64,000 nucleotides of DNA from Haliea sp. Its GTDB lineage: Bacteria; Pseudomonadota; Gammaproteobacteria; Pseudomonadales; Halieaceae. The notes under the pieces are model-generated. The model did not search any database, had not been told where the DNA came from, and saw nothing but the letters and a program-made list of their open reading frames with translations. The translations under genes and the position numbers were made by a program. The DNA lies in NCBI GenBank assembly GCA_016704305.1, contig JADJAL010000004.1:246491-310490 (forward strand). The letters are read 5' to 3'. Shown here in pieces: positions 45,645-54,504 of this stretch; positions within the stretch are counted from its first letter, which is position 1; each line of letters opens with the position of its first letter.

Positions 45645-48365
45645 ATGGCTTCAGAACTGCCGCCGTTAGTGCTGGTCGATGGCTCCTCCTACATTTACCG
45701 GGCATATCACGCCCTTCCGATGTTGACGACTTCCAATGGACTCAACACTGGAGCGGTGCGCGGTGTGACCAGCATGCTGCGGCGCCTGGTGGTGGATTAC
45801 CCGGACAGCCCCGTGGCGGTGGTGTTCGATGCCAAGGGCAAAACCTTCCGCGACGAGATCTTTGCGCAGTACAAAGCGCATCGCCCGCCGATGCCGGATG
45901 AGCTGCGGGAACAGATTGAACCGATTCACGCCATCGTCAAGGCCATGGGGTTGCCGTTTATTTGCGAGCCCGGCGTGGAAGCGGATGATGTGATCGGCAC
46001 CCTGGCGCGCCAGGCCAGCGAACAGGGCAGGCAGGTCGTGATTTCCACCGGTGACAAGGACATGGCGCAGCTGGTCGATGCGCACATCACGCTGGTCAAT
46101 ACCATGACCGACACGGTGCTGGATGAGGCGGGTGTGGCGGAAAAGTTTGGCGTGCCGCCCGCGCTGATCATCGATTTCCTGGCGCTGATGGGCGACAAGG
46201 TCGATAACATCCCCGGAGTACCCGGCGTGGGCGAGAAGACCGCGTTGGGGCTCATTCAGGGTCTGGGTGGTCTCGATACCATCTATGCCAACCTGGACAA
46301 GGTGGCGACGCTACCCTTCCGTGGCGCCAAAACCATGGCGGCGAAGCTGGAACAGGAAAAGGACAACGCCTACCTGTCGTATCTGCTGGCGACCATCAAG
46401 ACCGATGTGCCGCTGCACGTGCGTCCGGAACAGCTGGAAAACGCGCCATTTGATCGCGAAGCGCTGGTGGATTGGTTTACGCGCCTGGAATTCCGCTCCT
46501 GGCTGGAGGAACTGCTGGACAACGCCAGCGCGCCGGTCGAGCAGGCAGAAAAGTCGACGCTGCAGTTTGACATCGTCACCGAACAGGCGGCTTTCGACCG
46601 CTGGCTGGCGATACTCAAGGCCGCGCCTTTGTTCGCGTTCGACACGGAAACCACCAGCCTCAACTACATGGACGCGCGCATTGTCGGCGTATCTTTCGCG
46701 GTGGAAGCGGGTGTGGCGGCCTATGTGCCCGTTGCGCATGACTATATGGGTGCACCCGATCAGCTGTCGCGCGAATCTGTATTGGCAGCGCTCAAACCCC
46801 TGCTGGAAGATGAGAGCCGGGCCAAGGTGGGCCAGAACCTCAAGTATGACGCCAGCGTGCTGGCCAACCACGGCATTACCCTGCGCGGCATCCGCTTTGA
46901 CACGATGCTGGAATCTTACGTGCTGGACTCCACGGCGACACGCCACGACATGGACAGCCTCGCGCTGAAATACCTCGGCCAGAGGACCATCCATTTTGAG
47001 GATGTCGCGGGCAAGGGCGCCAAGCAATTGACCTTTAACCAGATCAAGGTAGAAGACGCGGGCCCTTACGCCGCCGAGGATGCGGATGTCACGCTGCGCC
47101 TGCACCAGACGCTGTGGCCCAGGCTGGAGCAACACGATGGCCTGCGCTCAGTCCTGACCACGATTGAGGTGCCACTGGTGCCGGTACTGTCGCGCATTGA
47201 GCGCCGCGGCGTGCTGATCAGCCGGGAACTGTTGGTGCAGCAGAGCAGCGAGCTGGGAAAGCGCTTGCTGGAGCTCGAGGGCGAGGCGCATGAACTGGCC
47301 GGCCAACCGTTCAACCTGAGTTCGCCCAAACAGCTGGGGGACATCCTGTTCGACAAACTCCAATTGCCGGTGATCAAGAAAACGCCCAAAGGCGCGCCCT
47401 CGACCGCCGAGGACGTGCTCGCGGAACTGGCGCTGGACTATCCCCTGCCCCAGCGCCTGCTGGAATACCGCAGCCTGAGCAAGCTCAAATCCACTTACAC
47501 CGACAAATTGCCGGAGATGATCAACCGAGCCACTGGCCGGGTGCACACCTCCTACCACCAGGCGGTGGCCGCCACCGGCAGGTTGTCGTCCAACGATCCC
47601 AACTTGCAGAACATCCCGATCCGCACGCAGGAGGGCAGGCGCATTCGCCAGGCTTTTATTGCGCCAGCGGGCTACAAAATCCTCGCGGCCGACTACTCGC
47701 AGATCGAGCTGCGCATCATGGCGCATTTGTCGGCGGATGCCGGTTTGCTCAAGGCGTTCACCGAGGGCCGGGACGTGCACACCGCCACGGCTGCCGAAGT
47801 GTTTGAGGTGCCACTGGAAAGCGTTTCTGGCGAGCAGCGCCGCAAGGCAAAAGCGATCAACTTCGGCCTGATTTATGGCATGTCCGCGTTTGGCCTGGCG
47901 AAGCAGTTGCACCTGGGCCGGCAGGAAGCGCAGCAGTACATCGACCGCTACTTTGAGCGCTATCCGGGCGTCGCCGACTACATGGATCGCACCCGTGCCG
48001 TGGCCAGGGAGCAGGGCTATGTGGAAACCCTGTTCGGGCGCCGCCTGTACCTGCCGGACATCAATGCGCGCAACAAGATGCACGCGCAGGCCGCGGAGCG
48101 CACCGCAATCAATGCGCCGATGCAGGGCACCGCAGCGGACATCATCAAGCGCGCCATGCTGGCAGTGGATGATTGGCTGCAACAGGGCAAGACGGATGCG
48201 CATATGATCATGCAGGTGCACGATGAACTGGTATTTGAAGTGCGCGAAGGGGACGTAGAGCCGGTGCGCGAGCATATCTGCCGCTTGATGTCAGAGGCTG
48301 CCGAATTGTCGGTGCCGCTGCTGGTTGAGGCGGGGGTTGGGGATAATTGGGATGAGGCGCATTAG
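45645..48365 (+). CDS. polA: DNA polymerase I
   Basis: 906 residues with all three domains. The 5' nuclease begins LVDGSSYIYRAYHALP, with the helix-hairpin-helix at VPGVGEKTALGLI. The 3'-5' exonuclease is intact (FAFDTETTSLN, NLKYDASVLANHG, YAAEDADVTLRL). The polymerase has motif A AADYSQIELRIMAH, motif B RRKAKAINFGLIYGMSAFG and motif C VHDELVFEV. It fills gaps and removes Okazaki primers. The gene lies between the cox operon and engB, with a repeat and a candidate sRNA downstream. Confidence 0.98.
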   Translation: MASELPPLVLVDGSSYIYRAYHALPMLTTSNGLNTGAVRGVTSMLRRLVVDYPDSPVAVVFDAKGKTFRDEIFAQYKAHRPPMPDELREQIEPIHAIVKAMGLPFICEPGVEADDVIGTLARQASEQGRQVVISTGDKDMAQLVDAHITLVNTMTDTVLDEAGVAEKFGVPPALIIDFLALMGDKVDNIPGVPGVGEKTALGLIQGLGGLDTIYANLDKVATLPFRGAKTMAAKLEQEKDNAYLSYLLATIKTDVPLHVRPEQLENAPFDREALVDWFTRLEFRSWLEELLDNASAPVEQAEKSTLQFDIVTEQAAFDRWLAILKAAPLFAFDTETTSLNYMDARIVGVSFAVEAGVAAYVPVAHDYMGAPDQLSRESVLAALKPLLEDESRAKVGQNLKYDASVLANHGITLRGIRFDTMLESYVLDSTATRHDMDSLALKYLGQRTIHFEDVAGKGAKQLTFNQIKVEDAGPYAAEDADVTLRLHQTLWPRLEQHDGLRSVLTTIEVPLVPVLSRIERRGVLISRELLVQQSSELGKRLLELEGEAHELAGQPFNLSSPKQLGDILFDKLQLPVIKKTPKGAPSTAEDVLAELALDYPLPQRLLEYRSLSKLKSTYTDKLPEMINRATGRVHTSYHQAVAATGRLSSNDPNLQNIPIRTQEGRRIRQAFIAPAGYKILAADYSQIELRIMAHLSADAGLLKAFTEGRDVHTATAAEVFEVPLESVSGEQRRKAKAINFGLIYGMSAFGLAKQLHLGRQEAQQYIDRYFERYPGVADYMDRTRAVAREQGYVETLFGRRLYLPDINARNKMHAQAAERTAINAPMQGTAADIIKRAMLAVDDWLQQGKTDAHMIMQVHDELVFEVREGDVEPVREHICRLMSEAAELSVPLLVEAGVGDNWDEAH

Positions 48366-48386
48366 GTTGTCTCTACTGGAATCGCC

Positions 48387-48655
48387 GTCCCGTGCAGGCT
48401 GGCCGGTCCCTTCCGGGCACGGGCATAGCCTTGCGGCGTTTTGCGGGCGGCTGCGGAACTCAACCAAAATTGCTGCGCAATTTTTGACTCGAACACGCTC
48501 AGGCGCGTTCTCGCCCTTCGGGCGACCTAACGGTCGTCTAAAATGCGGTCGCATTTTTGGGATTCGAACAGTCCTCGCCGAAAGATTCCCGCAAAACGCC
48601 GCAAGGCTAAGCATGCCCTAAACGCCCGGAAGGGACCGGCCAGCCTGCACGGGAC
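48387..48655. repeat. 269-bp palindromic, multi-hairpin repeat element
   Basis: Outer arms 48387-48418 and 48624-48655 are perfect 32-bp inverted repeats. A second perfect pair of 21 bp lies inside (48427-48447 with 48588-48608). The 140-bp core holds several short perfect hairpins: AAAATTGC-TGC-GCAATTTT (about 48466-48484), CGCCC-TTC-GGGCG (about 48512-48524), CGACC-TAAC-GGTCG (about 48523-48536) and AAAATGCG-GT-CGCATTTT (about 48539-48556). Two GTTCGA-type blocks lie on the minus strand. It has no transposase and looks like a non-autonomous palindromic repeat. A 98-codon frame through it is a by-product of the arms. Confidence 0.85.
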
Positions 48656-48683
48656 TCCATCGAAGAAGTTTCAACGCGCCAGT

Positions 48684-48710
48684 GAACTTTTCTCCAACAG
48701 TCCAGTCAGA
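48684..48710 (+). promoter_or_regulatory. Sigma-E (RpoE/AlgU)-type promoter
   Basis: GAACTT at 48684-48689, exactly 16 bases, then TCAGA at 48706-48710. This fits the extracytoplasmic sigma-E consensus GAACTT-N16-TC-x-GA. It points toward the candidate sRNA, with a start expected near 48716. Confidence 0.6.
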
Positions 48711-48715
48711 AAACC

Positions 48716-48837
48716 TGTAGCGCAAGCTACGTCCCTAAGTGGCTCATTTACCTGAGCCAAAGCGAGCAAGCCTCTTTCCCCAAGGGGCCCAAGTTTCCCC
48801 GGTCGTCTCCGTACAGAGGCGATCGGGGTTTGTTTTT
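48716..48837 (+). ncRNA. Candidate Spot 42/ErsA-position small RNA
   Basis: About 122 nt between polA and engB, in the polA direction, as Spot 42 is in Escherichia and ErsA in Pseudomonas (established knowledge). Three hairpins are seen: GTAGC-GCAA-GCTAC with a GNRA loop (48717-48730), GGCTCA-N6-TGAGCC (48741-48758), and a terminator (48797-48837). Between the last two is an unstructured pyrimidine-rich stretch, CCTCTTTCCCC, that could pair with ribosome-binding sites. A sigma-E-like promoter lies just upstream. The RNA itself is inferred, and the sequence is not recognisably Spot 42. Confidence 0.55.
48797..48837 (+). terminator. Rho-independent terminator of the candidate sRNA
   Basis: CCCCGGTCG (48797-48805) pairs with CGATCGGGG (48820-48828) with one G-T, followed by TTTGTTTTT. 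It is a strong stem with a U tract in the plus direction, and may also end polA read-through. Confidence 0.75.
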
Positions 48838-48874
48838 CTGCGGGATAGCGGTGAAGCGTTGGAAAGCTCGCCGG

Positions 48875-49525
48875 CTAGTCCGTCTCCTCGATAAAGGATG
48901 CATCCGTCAGCCAACCGTCCAGCACAGCGATCAATTCTTTGTGGCCGTCGTGTTTCAGGGCAGAAAAGAGCTGCACGCTGACTCGATCACTGTTGGCCTT
49001 CAGCGCGGCGCGAACTTCCAGCAATGCAGTGCCAGCCGCGCCCCGCTTCAACTTATCGGCCTTGGTGAGCAGGATGTGCACCGGCATGGCGGCCTGCAGC
49101 GCCCAGCCCAGCATCTGCTGGTCGAAGGGCTGCAAGGGGTGGCGAACGTCCATCAACAGGATCAACCCGCGCAGGCACTGGCGATTTTGCAGGTATTTTT
49201 CCAACTGCAAAGTCCACTCCCGCTTCACGGCAAGCGGTACTTTGGCAAAACCGTAGCCTGGCAAATCTACCAGTCGCTGCTCTTCCGACAGGGCAAAAAA
49301 ATTGATGAGCTGGGTTCTTCCCGGTGTCTTTGAGGTTTTCGCGAGCTTGCTGTTATTCGTTAAGCTGTTGATCGCGCTTGATTTTCCAGCATTGGAGCGA
49401 CCGGCGAACGCGACCTCCCATCCGCTGTCAGGCGGGCATTGCGACAACTTGGCTGCACTGGTCAGGAACTGCGCGTAGCGATAATTGGGAGCAGCGGGTG
49501 CGACGGTAGGAGCGGGAGGGGTCAT
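48875..49525 (-). CDS. engB: Ribosome biogenesis GTP-binding protein EngB/YihA
   Basis: 216 residues from ATG 49525; the frame is open further but the N-terminus there is not family-like and overlaps the divergent cytochrome promoter. The G motifs are G1 FAGRSNAGKSSAINSL, G2 TPGRTQ, G3 DLPGYGFA and G4 TKADKL. It is needed for 50S assembly. Its start is 114 bp from the divergent cytochrome c5 gene. Confidence 0.96.
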   Translation of the reverse strand: MTPPAPTVAPAAPNYRYAQFLTSAAKLSQCPPDSGWEVAFAGRSNAGKSSAINSLTNNSKLAKTSKTPGRTQLINFFALSEEQRLVDLPGYGFAKVPLAVKREWTLQLEKYLQNRQCLRGLILLMDVRHPLQPFDQQMLGWALQAAMPVHILLTKADKLKRGAAGTALLEVRAALKANSDRVSVQLFSALKHDGHKELIAVLDGWLTDASFIEETD

Positions 49526-49639
49526 TGCGAGCGATTGCCTTTTTTGGTCCGGGTATCTCGTATATAATGCCACAGCTTTTTTGTCTGTAATCAAATGCTT
49601 GTGTACTCGTTGTTTTCCTGGATCGACAGAGGGTCTCTC

Positions 49640-49939
49640 ATGAAAAAACTTTTCGCTGCCATGTTGATGAGCTTCGCCGTCGGTGCGATCGCTGACGGTG
49701 CGCCGCCGCAGTACCAGACGTCCTGCTTTGCCTGCCATTCAACCGGCGCCGCTGGAGCCCCGAAGGCTCACGATGTAGCCGCATGGGAACCGCGTCTAGC
49801 CAAAGGGATGCCCGCATTGGTGGCATCCGTAAGAAAGGGCATCAATGCGATGCCACCCACTGGCATGTGCGCCACCTGCACCGACGCAGACTACACAGCG
49901 CTCATAGAGTTTATGGCCGCGCCCGCACCGGCGAACTGA
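49640..49939 (+). CDS. Cytochrome c5-type monoheme protein
   Basis: 99 residues from ATG 49640 with a signal peptide (KKLFAAMLMSFAVGAIA) and one heme site CFACHSTG. The late MPPTGMCATCTDADY, holding a probable Met ligand and a disulfide-like C-x2-C, is the cytochrome c5 pattern. It is a periplasmic electron carrier, plausibly to the caa3 oxidase. It is followed 34 bp later by cytochrome c4. Confidence 0.88.
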   Translation: MKKLFAAMLMSFAVGAIADGAPPQYQTSCFACHSTGAAGAPKAHDVAAWEPRLAKGMPALVASVRKGINAMPPTGMCATCTDADYTALIEFMAAPAPAN

Positions 49940-49973
49940 GCGCACTCTCACACACGTTAGATCTGGAAATCAC

Positions 49974-50606
49974 ATGAAAAAACTAGCAATTTTGTTCAGC
50001 CTCACGCTGGGCTGGACATCCATTGGATTTGCCGCCACCGCCAATCCCGTTGGTGACGCCGCTGCGGGAAAGGGCAAAAGCGTCGCCTGTGGGGCATGCC
50101 ACGGCGCGGACGGCAATAGCGCCGCACCTTTTCCCAAGCTGGCGGCCCAGGGCGAGAAGTATCTGCTCAAGCAGCTGCGGGATATACGCGACGGTATTCG
50201 CGCAGTGCCGACGATGGCTGGTCAGTTGGATAACATGACTGAGCAGGATCTTGCGGATATCTCTGCGTATTTTGCCTCACAAGTGCGCTCAGGCGGCCAG
50301 ACGAACCCCGAACTACTTGCCCTTGGCGAAAAAATTTACCGCGCCGGCGTTCCCGACCGCAAAGTAGCCGCGTGCATTGCGTGCCATTCACCGACCGGTA
50401 AAGGCAATGCTCCGGCCGGCTTCCCGTCGCTGGCGGGCCAGCATCCGCTGTACATCGCAGACCAGTTGCGCGCCTATCGCAAGGGCTACGAGGATCCGGC
50501 GGGCCGCACCAATGATGGCGATGCAATGATCATGCGAACCACGGCGTTTGGCCTCAGCGACAGGGAAATTGAGGCCGTGTCCAGCTATGTCGCAGGACTG
50601 AAGTAG
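49974..50606 (+). CDS. Cytochrome c4 (diheme)
   Basis: 210 residues. A signal peptide (LAILFSLTLGWTSIGFAA) precedes two cytochrome c domains with heme sites CGACHGADGNS and CIACHSPTGKG. Axial Met candidates are in VPTMAGQLDNM and AMIMRTTAFGL. It is a membrane-associated periplasmic electron donor to terminal oxidases. It sits in the conserved engB-cytochrome c4-dsbA order and is followed by a clear terminator. Confidence 0.94.
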   Translation: MKKLAILFSLTLGWTSIGFAATANPVGDAAAGKGKSVACGACHGADGNSAAPFPKLAAQGEKYLLKQLRDIRDGIRAVPTMAGQLDNMTEQDLADISAYFASQVRSGGQTNPELLALGEKIYRAGVPDRKVAACIACHSPTGKGNAPAGFPSLAGQHPLYIADQLRAYRKGYEDPAGRTNDGDAMIMRTTAFGLSDREIEAVSSYVAGLK

Positions 50607-50620
50607 CCGTTAACAGTCAG

Positions 50621-50648
50621 AAAGGCGGCCTGTATGCCGCCTTTTTTT
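50621..50648 (+). terminator. Rho-independent terminator after cytochrome c4
   Basis: AAAGGCGGC (50621-50629) and GCCGCCTTT form a perfect 9-bp stem with a 6-base loop, ending in a run of seven T. It separates cytochrome c4 from dsbA. Confidence 0.85.
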
Positions 50649-50708
50649 GCAAGAACCAATGGCTTCTTCTGCTGTCCCACCAAACAGCGATTTTTTGTGG
50701 AGAGAAAC

Positions 50709-51353
50709 ATGCTCAAGCAAGTATTACTGGCGGCATCCTTATTGGTGATTGGGCTCGCCTGCTCAGCGGCGGAAGACGCTGCGAAAACCTATGTGGCTGG
50801 CACCGACTACGATGTCATATCGCCACCGGTGCGCACCGGCGATCCCAATAAAATCGAGGTGGCGGAATTTTTCTGGTATGGCTGCAGCCACTGCTACAGT
50901 TTCGAGCCGATTCTGCAGGCGTGGGAAAAAACCCTGCCGGATGACGTGAGCTTTCGCGGCATTCCGGCGATCTGGCGCCCGAACATGGAGCTGCATGCCA
51001 AGGCGTATTACACCGCTGAAGCATTGGGAGTGCTCGATACTCTGAGCCCGGTGATCTTTCAGGCGATGAACGTCGATCGTAAGCAGCTCGCCTCGCAGGC
51101 GGAAATAGCCGCGCTGTTCACCGCCAACGGCGTGTCCGAAGCTGACTTCAACAAAGCGTTTAATTCCTTCGGCGTGAAAAGCCAGGTGAGCCAGGCTACC
51201 GCCACGGCCAAGGCTGCCGGGCTCAAGGGCACACCGGCCCTGATGGTCAACGGCAAATACTATGTCAGCGGGGGCAAGGGAGGAACGCAGGCGGATATGT
51301 TGAAGGTCGTTGATTTCCTGATCGAGAAAGAGCGCGCCGCCAAGGTCAAATGA
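50709..51353 (+). CDS. dsbA: Thiol:disulfide interchange protein DsbA
   Basis: 214 residues from ATG 50709 (GTGGAGAGA upstream). A signal peptide (LLAASLLVIGLACSAA) precedes the thioredoxin fold with active site CSHC in FFWYGCSHCYSFEP. The cis-Pro loop is GLKGTPALMVNGKYYV. It introduces disulfides in periplasmic proteins. The perfect hairpin ACGAGCG-N7-CGCTCGT (51358-51378), just after the stop, has no T tract. Confidence 0.95.
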   Translation: MLKQVLLAASLLVIGLACSAAEDAAKTYVAGTDYDVISPPVRTGDPNKIEVAEFFWYGCSHCYSFEPILQAWEKTLPDDVSFRGIPAIWRPNMELHAKAYYTAEALGVLDTLSPVIFQAMNVDRKQLASQAEIAALFTANGVSEADFNKAFNSFGVKSQVSQATATAKAAGLKGTPALMVNGKYYVSGGKGGTQADMLKVVDFLIEKERAAKVK

Positions 51354-51440
51354 TTGCACGAGCGTGAATAGCGCTCGTTAACGCGTTCTTCCACCGATTA
51401 AGCTGACGCGATACTGACGTGAGGTCATCGAAACGCTAGC

Positions 51441-52058
51441 TCACATGCCGCTGGTGTACTTCTGCACAGATGCTTTGCCACTGGCGCGAATGTGCCGGAA
51501 TGCCAACGCATACTCGCGCAACATTTCCAGGCAGTAAGTCAGCCTATCCTCGAAATACTCCTGCGCACTGGGCTTGTTCTGCGCCGGGTCGTCGTTGAAC
51601 ACCGTATCCACGTAGCGGATGATGAGGTGCTCCGGCAGGTAACAGATGCGACTGTTCTTGTAACTGCTCATGCGCAGCTCCGCGACCGGGAAGGAGCCGC
51701 CATCGGCGACCGATACGGTGACAATCAGTGCCGGTTTGTGGGCGAGTTCGCCGCCCGCCGTCCACATCAGGAAAAAGTTCTTCAAGCCGGCGGGGGCCAT
51801 GCCGTGCCATTCGGGCGATACGATGACAAACGCATCGCAGGATTTCAGCTCGTCGCTCAGCGGGGTCAGGATTTCCCGCCACTGCTCGTTCCCCTCCCAG
51901 ATGCCCTCATCCCACAGCGGCAGCGGATTGCCAGCCAGGTCGTACAGCCAGGTTTCATCGCACAGGCCTTGCTGTTTCAATGCACTTTCAATATAGCGCG
52001 CCACCTTGCCACTCTGTGACGGTGGGCGGTGGCTGCCACTGACGATGCCGATTTTCAT
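51441..52058 (-). CDS. NADPH-dependent FMN reductase family protein
   Basis: 205 residues with a flavodoxin-like fold. The phosphate loop IVSGSHRPPSQSGKVARYIE lies at the N-terminus, and the isoalloxazine-binding segment VIVSPEWHGMAPAGLKNFF near residue 80. It probably reduces FMN, quinones or metals with NAD(P)H. Some relatives only bind flavin. It starts 27 bp after the stop of the cysteine synthase gene, so they may share a transcript. Confidence 0.82.
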   Translation of the reverse strand: MKIGIVSGSHRPPSQSGKVARYIESALKQQGLCDETWLYDLAGNPLPLWDEGIWEGNEQWREILTPLSDELKSCDAFVIVSPEWHGMAPAGLKNFFLMWTAGGELAHKPALIVTVSVADGGSFPVAELRMSSYKNSRICYLPEHLIIRYVDTVFNDDPAQNKPSAQEYFEDRLTYCLEMLREYALAFRHIRASGKASVQKYTSGM

Positions 52059-52085
52059 GCGTGATCCTTAAATGCAGGGTAAGGG

Positions 52086-53093
52086 CTATATGACCAGCCA
52101 CTCGGGAATTGGCAGGCCTTTGTTCCCGAGGAATACCGGGTTGAACAATTTGCTCTGGTAGCGGTTGCCGTAATCGCACAGGATGGTGACGATGGTGTGG
52201 CCCGGCCCGAGGTGTTGTGCGAGTCGCACGGCGCCGGCGATGTTGATGCCCGATGTTCCACCGAGGCAGAGGCCCTCGTGCTGGAGCAGGTCGAAGATAT
52301 ACGGCAAGGCTTCGTCGTCATTGATCATGAATGCAACATCGACATTCGCCTGCGCCACGTTGGCGGTAACATGGTTAATACCCACGCCTTCGATAATGGA
52401 ACTCCCTTCGCTGATTTTCAGCTCTCCGCTGCGGAAGTATTCGTAGAGGGATGCACCGGCCGGATCCGCCAGGCCTATCGTCACATTGGGATTGTGCTCC
52501 TTGAGCGCAGTCGATATGCCGGCGAGTGTGCCGCCGGTGCCCACGGCACAAATGAAGCCGTCCACCTTGCCGTCGGTCTGCTCCCAGATTTCTTCACCGG
52601 TGGTGCGCCGGTGGATATCCATGTTGGCAAGGTTGTCGAACTGGCGTGCCCATATGGCGCCATTGGGTTCGCGTTGGGCAAATTTTTCTGCCATGCGTTG
52701 TGCAGTGTGAACGTAATGGTTGGGATCACTGTAGGAGGTGGCGCCCACCAGGTGCAGGTCCGCGCCCAGCAACTCCAGCGTGTCGATTTTTTCCTTGCTC
52801 TGGGTGACGGGCATGACCACGGTGCACTTGTAGCCCATCGCATTGGCGAGCAGGGTCAGGCCAATACCGGTGTTACCCGCTGTGCCTTCGACGATGCGGC
52901 CGCCCGGTCGCAGCTCACCGGAGGCTTGCGCCGCGCGAATAATCCCCAGCGCAGTGCGGTCTTTCACTGAGCCGCCCGGATTGAGGAACTCCGCTTTGCC
53001 GAGGATCGTGCACCCGGTTCTCTCCGATACCTGTTTCAGGTGCAGCACGGGGGTGTTGCCGATCAGCTGGGTAACATCAGAGGCGGTGCGCAC
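52086..53093 (-). CDS. Cysteine synthase family PLP enzyme
   Basis: 335 residues from GTG 53093, eight bases after GGAG; the frame continues far upstream into the MFS gene, but that part is a shadow. The PLP lysine is in NPGGSVKDRTALG, the phosphate loop is GTGGTLAGI, and substrate loop motifs are GTAGNTGIG and GGTSGIN. It makes cysteine from O-acetylserine and sulfide, or a related beta-replacement. CysK and CysM types cannot be separated with certainty, so no symbol is given. Confidence 0.88.
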   Translation of the reverse strand: MRTASDVTQLIGNTPVLHLKQVSERTGCTILGKAEFLNPGGSVKDRTALGIIRAAQASGELRPGGRIVEGTAGNTGIGLTLLANAMGYKCTVVMPVTQSKEKIDTLELLGADLHLVGATSYSDPNHYVHTAQRMAEKFAQREPNGAIWARQFDNLANMDIHRRTTGEEIWEQTDGKVDGFICAVGTGGTLAGISTALKEHNPNVTIGLADPAGASLYEYFRSGELKISEGSSIIEGVGINHVTANVAQANVDVAFMINDDEALPYIFDLLQHEGLCLGGTSGINIAGAVRLAQHLGPGHTIVTILCDYGNRYQSKLFNPVFLGNKGLPIPEWLVI

Positions 53094-53146
53094 GGTGTTT
53101 TCTCCGGAAAAAAGCCTGCAGAGTATGCCACAGCGCAGACGCCGGG

Positions 53147-54397
53147 TCAGGGCTTTGTCGACGGAGTCGTCGGTGGAGTTGACTGTGGATTTGTCGCGTG
53201 AGGAGTTGCACTGCCGAGCCGGTACAACGGCACGCTGAGGAGCAGTGCGAGGAACGTGATAAAGACAATGAAATTGAGCATGGGTGCAGGTGTGTCCACC
53301 AGATACCGGCCGACCACCGCGGTGACGGCAGCGGACATCGCCATCTGGATGAAACCCATTAAGGCTGAAGCCGTGCCGGCAATATGCGGGAATGGGCGCA
53401 GCGACACCGCCATCGCGTTGGGCAGTACCAGCCCCATGCCTGTGGAGTAAAACATCATCGGCAGCATCAGCGCAGAGACACTGCGCGGAAACAGGTGCGC
53501 CATCACCCACATGGTGGCAGTTGCGAGCGCCGTCAGCGCGGCGCCAACCAGCACCGTTCTTTCGGAGTCATAACTGCGGCTCAGTCTCGCGCTGAGCGCG
53601 CTGCCCGCCATGTAGCCGGCCACCGAGGTCAGGAAGATAAAACCGAAATATTGCACCGGCACACCCAGCATATCGATATAGACAAAACTGGAGGAAGACA
53701 AATACGCCATCAGGCCGGCGTAAACAAAACCGCTGACGAACGCGGCGATGATGAACACGGGAGAGCGCAGCAATTCGCGATAATTACGTGCTATCGACAA
53801 CGGGTGCAGGCTCTGCCGCGCTGGCAGGGATTCGGCGAGGTACAGGTGAATGAGAACGACCATCGCAGCGCCGTACACCGCCAAAAACACAAATATACTG
53901 GGCCAGGGCAGCCACAGCATCAGGATGCTCCCCATGGTGGGAGCAACCGCCGGCGCCAGCGCCATCAGCATCGCAATCAGCGACAGCGCCCGGGCGGCGC
54001 GCGTGGGCCCGAACACGTCGCGCGCCACCGCGCGCGCAACGGTGGGGCCCACACAGGCGCCTATGCCCTGTATGAAGCGGAACATGAGCAGTTGATCGAT
54101 GGTAGTGGAGAAACTGCAGCCCAGGCAGGCCAGCACAAACAACACGGTGCCGCCGATGAGGACCGGCTTGCGGCCAAAGCGGTCCGCCAGCGGCCCGCAG
54201 GCCAGGTGGAACAGCGCGAAGCCCGTGAGGTAGAAGCTCAGCGTCAGGTGCATATGCCGGATGTCGGTGCCCAGCGCCGCCATCATCGTCGGCATCGCTG
54301 GCAGGTAGACATCCACGCTCAATGGGCCAAGCGCGACCAGCGCCGCCAGCAATGCCAGCAGCCAGCGGGAGTCAGGATGCAATTGTCGGTGGGTCAT
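53147..54397 (-). CDS. Bcr/CflA-family MFS drug exporter
   Basis: 416 residues and twelve membrane helices. The first loop has the MFS signature GPLADRFGRKPVLIGG, and helix 1 has SVDVYLPAMPTMMAALG as in Bcr/CflA. The motif C region of antiporters is visible as GPTVARAVARDVFG. It likely exports drugs such as bicyclomycin or sulfonamides, or small metabolites by proton antiport. The tail is Thr/Pro-rich. It starts 107 bp from the methyltransferase end. Confidence 0.9.
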   Translation of the reverse strand: MTHRQLHPDSRWLLALLAALVALGPLSVDVYLPAMPTMMAALGTDIRHMHLTLSFYLTGFALFHLACGPLADRFGRKPVLIGGTVLFVLACLGCSFSTTIDQLLMFRFIQGIGACVGPTVARAVARDVFGPTRAARALSLIAMLMALAPAVAPTMGSILMLWLPWPSIFVFLAVYGAAMVVLIHLYLAESLPARQSLHPLSIARNYRELLRSPVFIIAAFVSGFVYAGLMAYLSSSSFVYIDMLGVPVQYFGFIFLTSVAGYMAGSALSARLSRSYDSERTVLVGAALTALATATMWVMAHLFPRSVSALMLPMMFYSTGMGLVLPNAMAVSLRPFPHIAGTASALMGFIQMAMSAAVTAVVGRYLVDTPAPMLNFIVFITFLALLLSVPLYRLGSATPHATNPQSTPPTTPSTKP

Positions 54398-54504
54398 GGG
54401 GCGGCGATGCTAATTCAAGCGTCTGCCTAAAGCAAAGTTACTTGCACGGCGGCGTTCGCAACCTGAAAAGTTTGTGACCCGCGGCATTGCAGGATTCCTT
54501 CGGG

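Noticed and set aside
48480..48580. tRNA-like GTTCGA blocks on the minus strand
   Set aside because: No acceptor, D or anticodon arm can be built around them; they belong to the repeat core.
48325..48621. 98-codon open frame across the palindromic repeat
   Set aside because: It is created by the inverted-repeat arms and hairpins, has Arg/Ser-rich unstructured content, and no ribosome site.
51358..51378. Hairpin after dsbA as a terminator
   Set aside because: The stem is perfect, but no T tract follows, so it is recorded only as a hairpin.
53094..53510. N-terminal extension of the cysteine synthase frame
   Set aside because: It overlaps the MFS gene, has no family similarity, and a good GTG start with GGAG exists at 53093.
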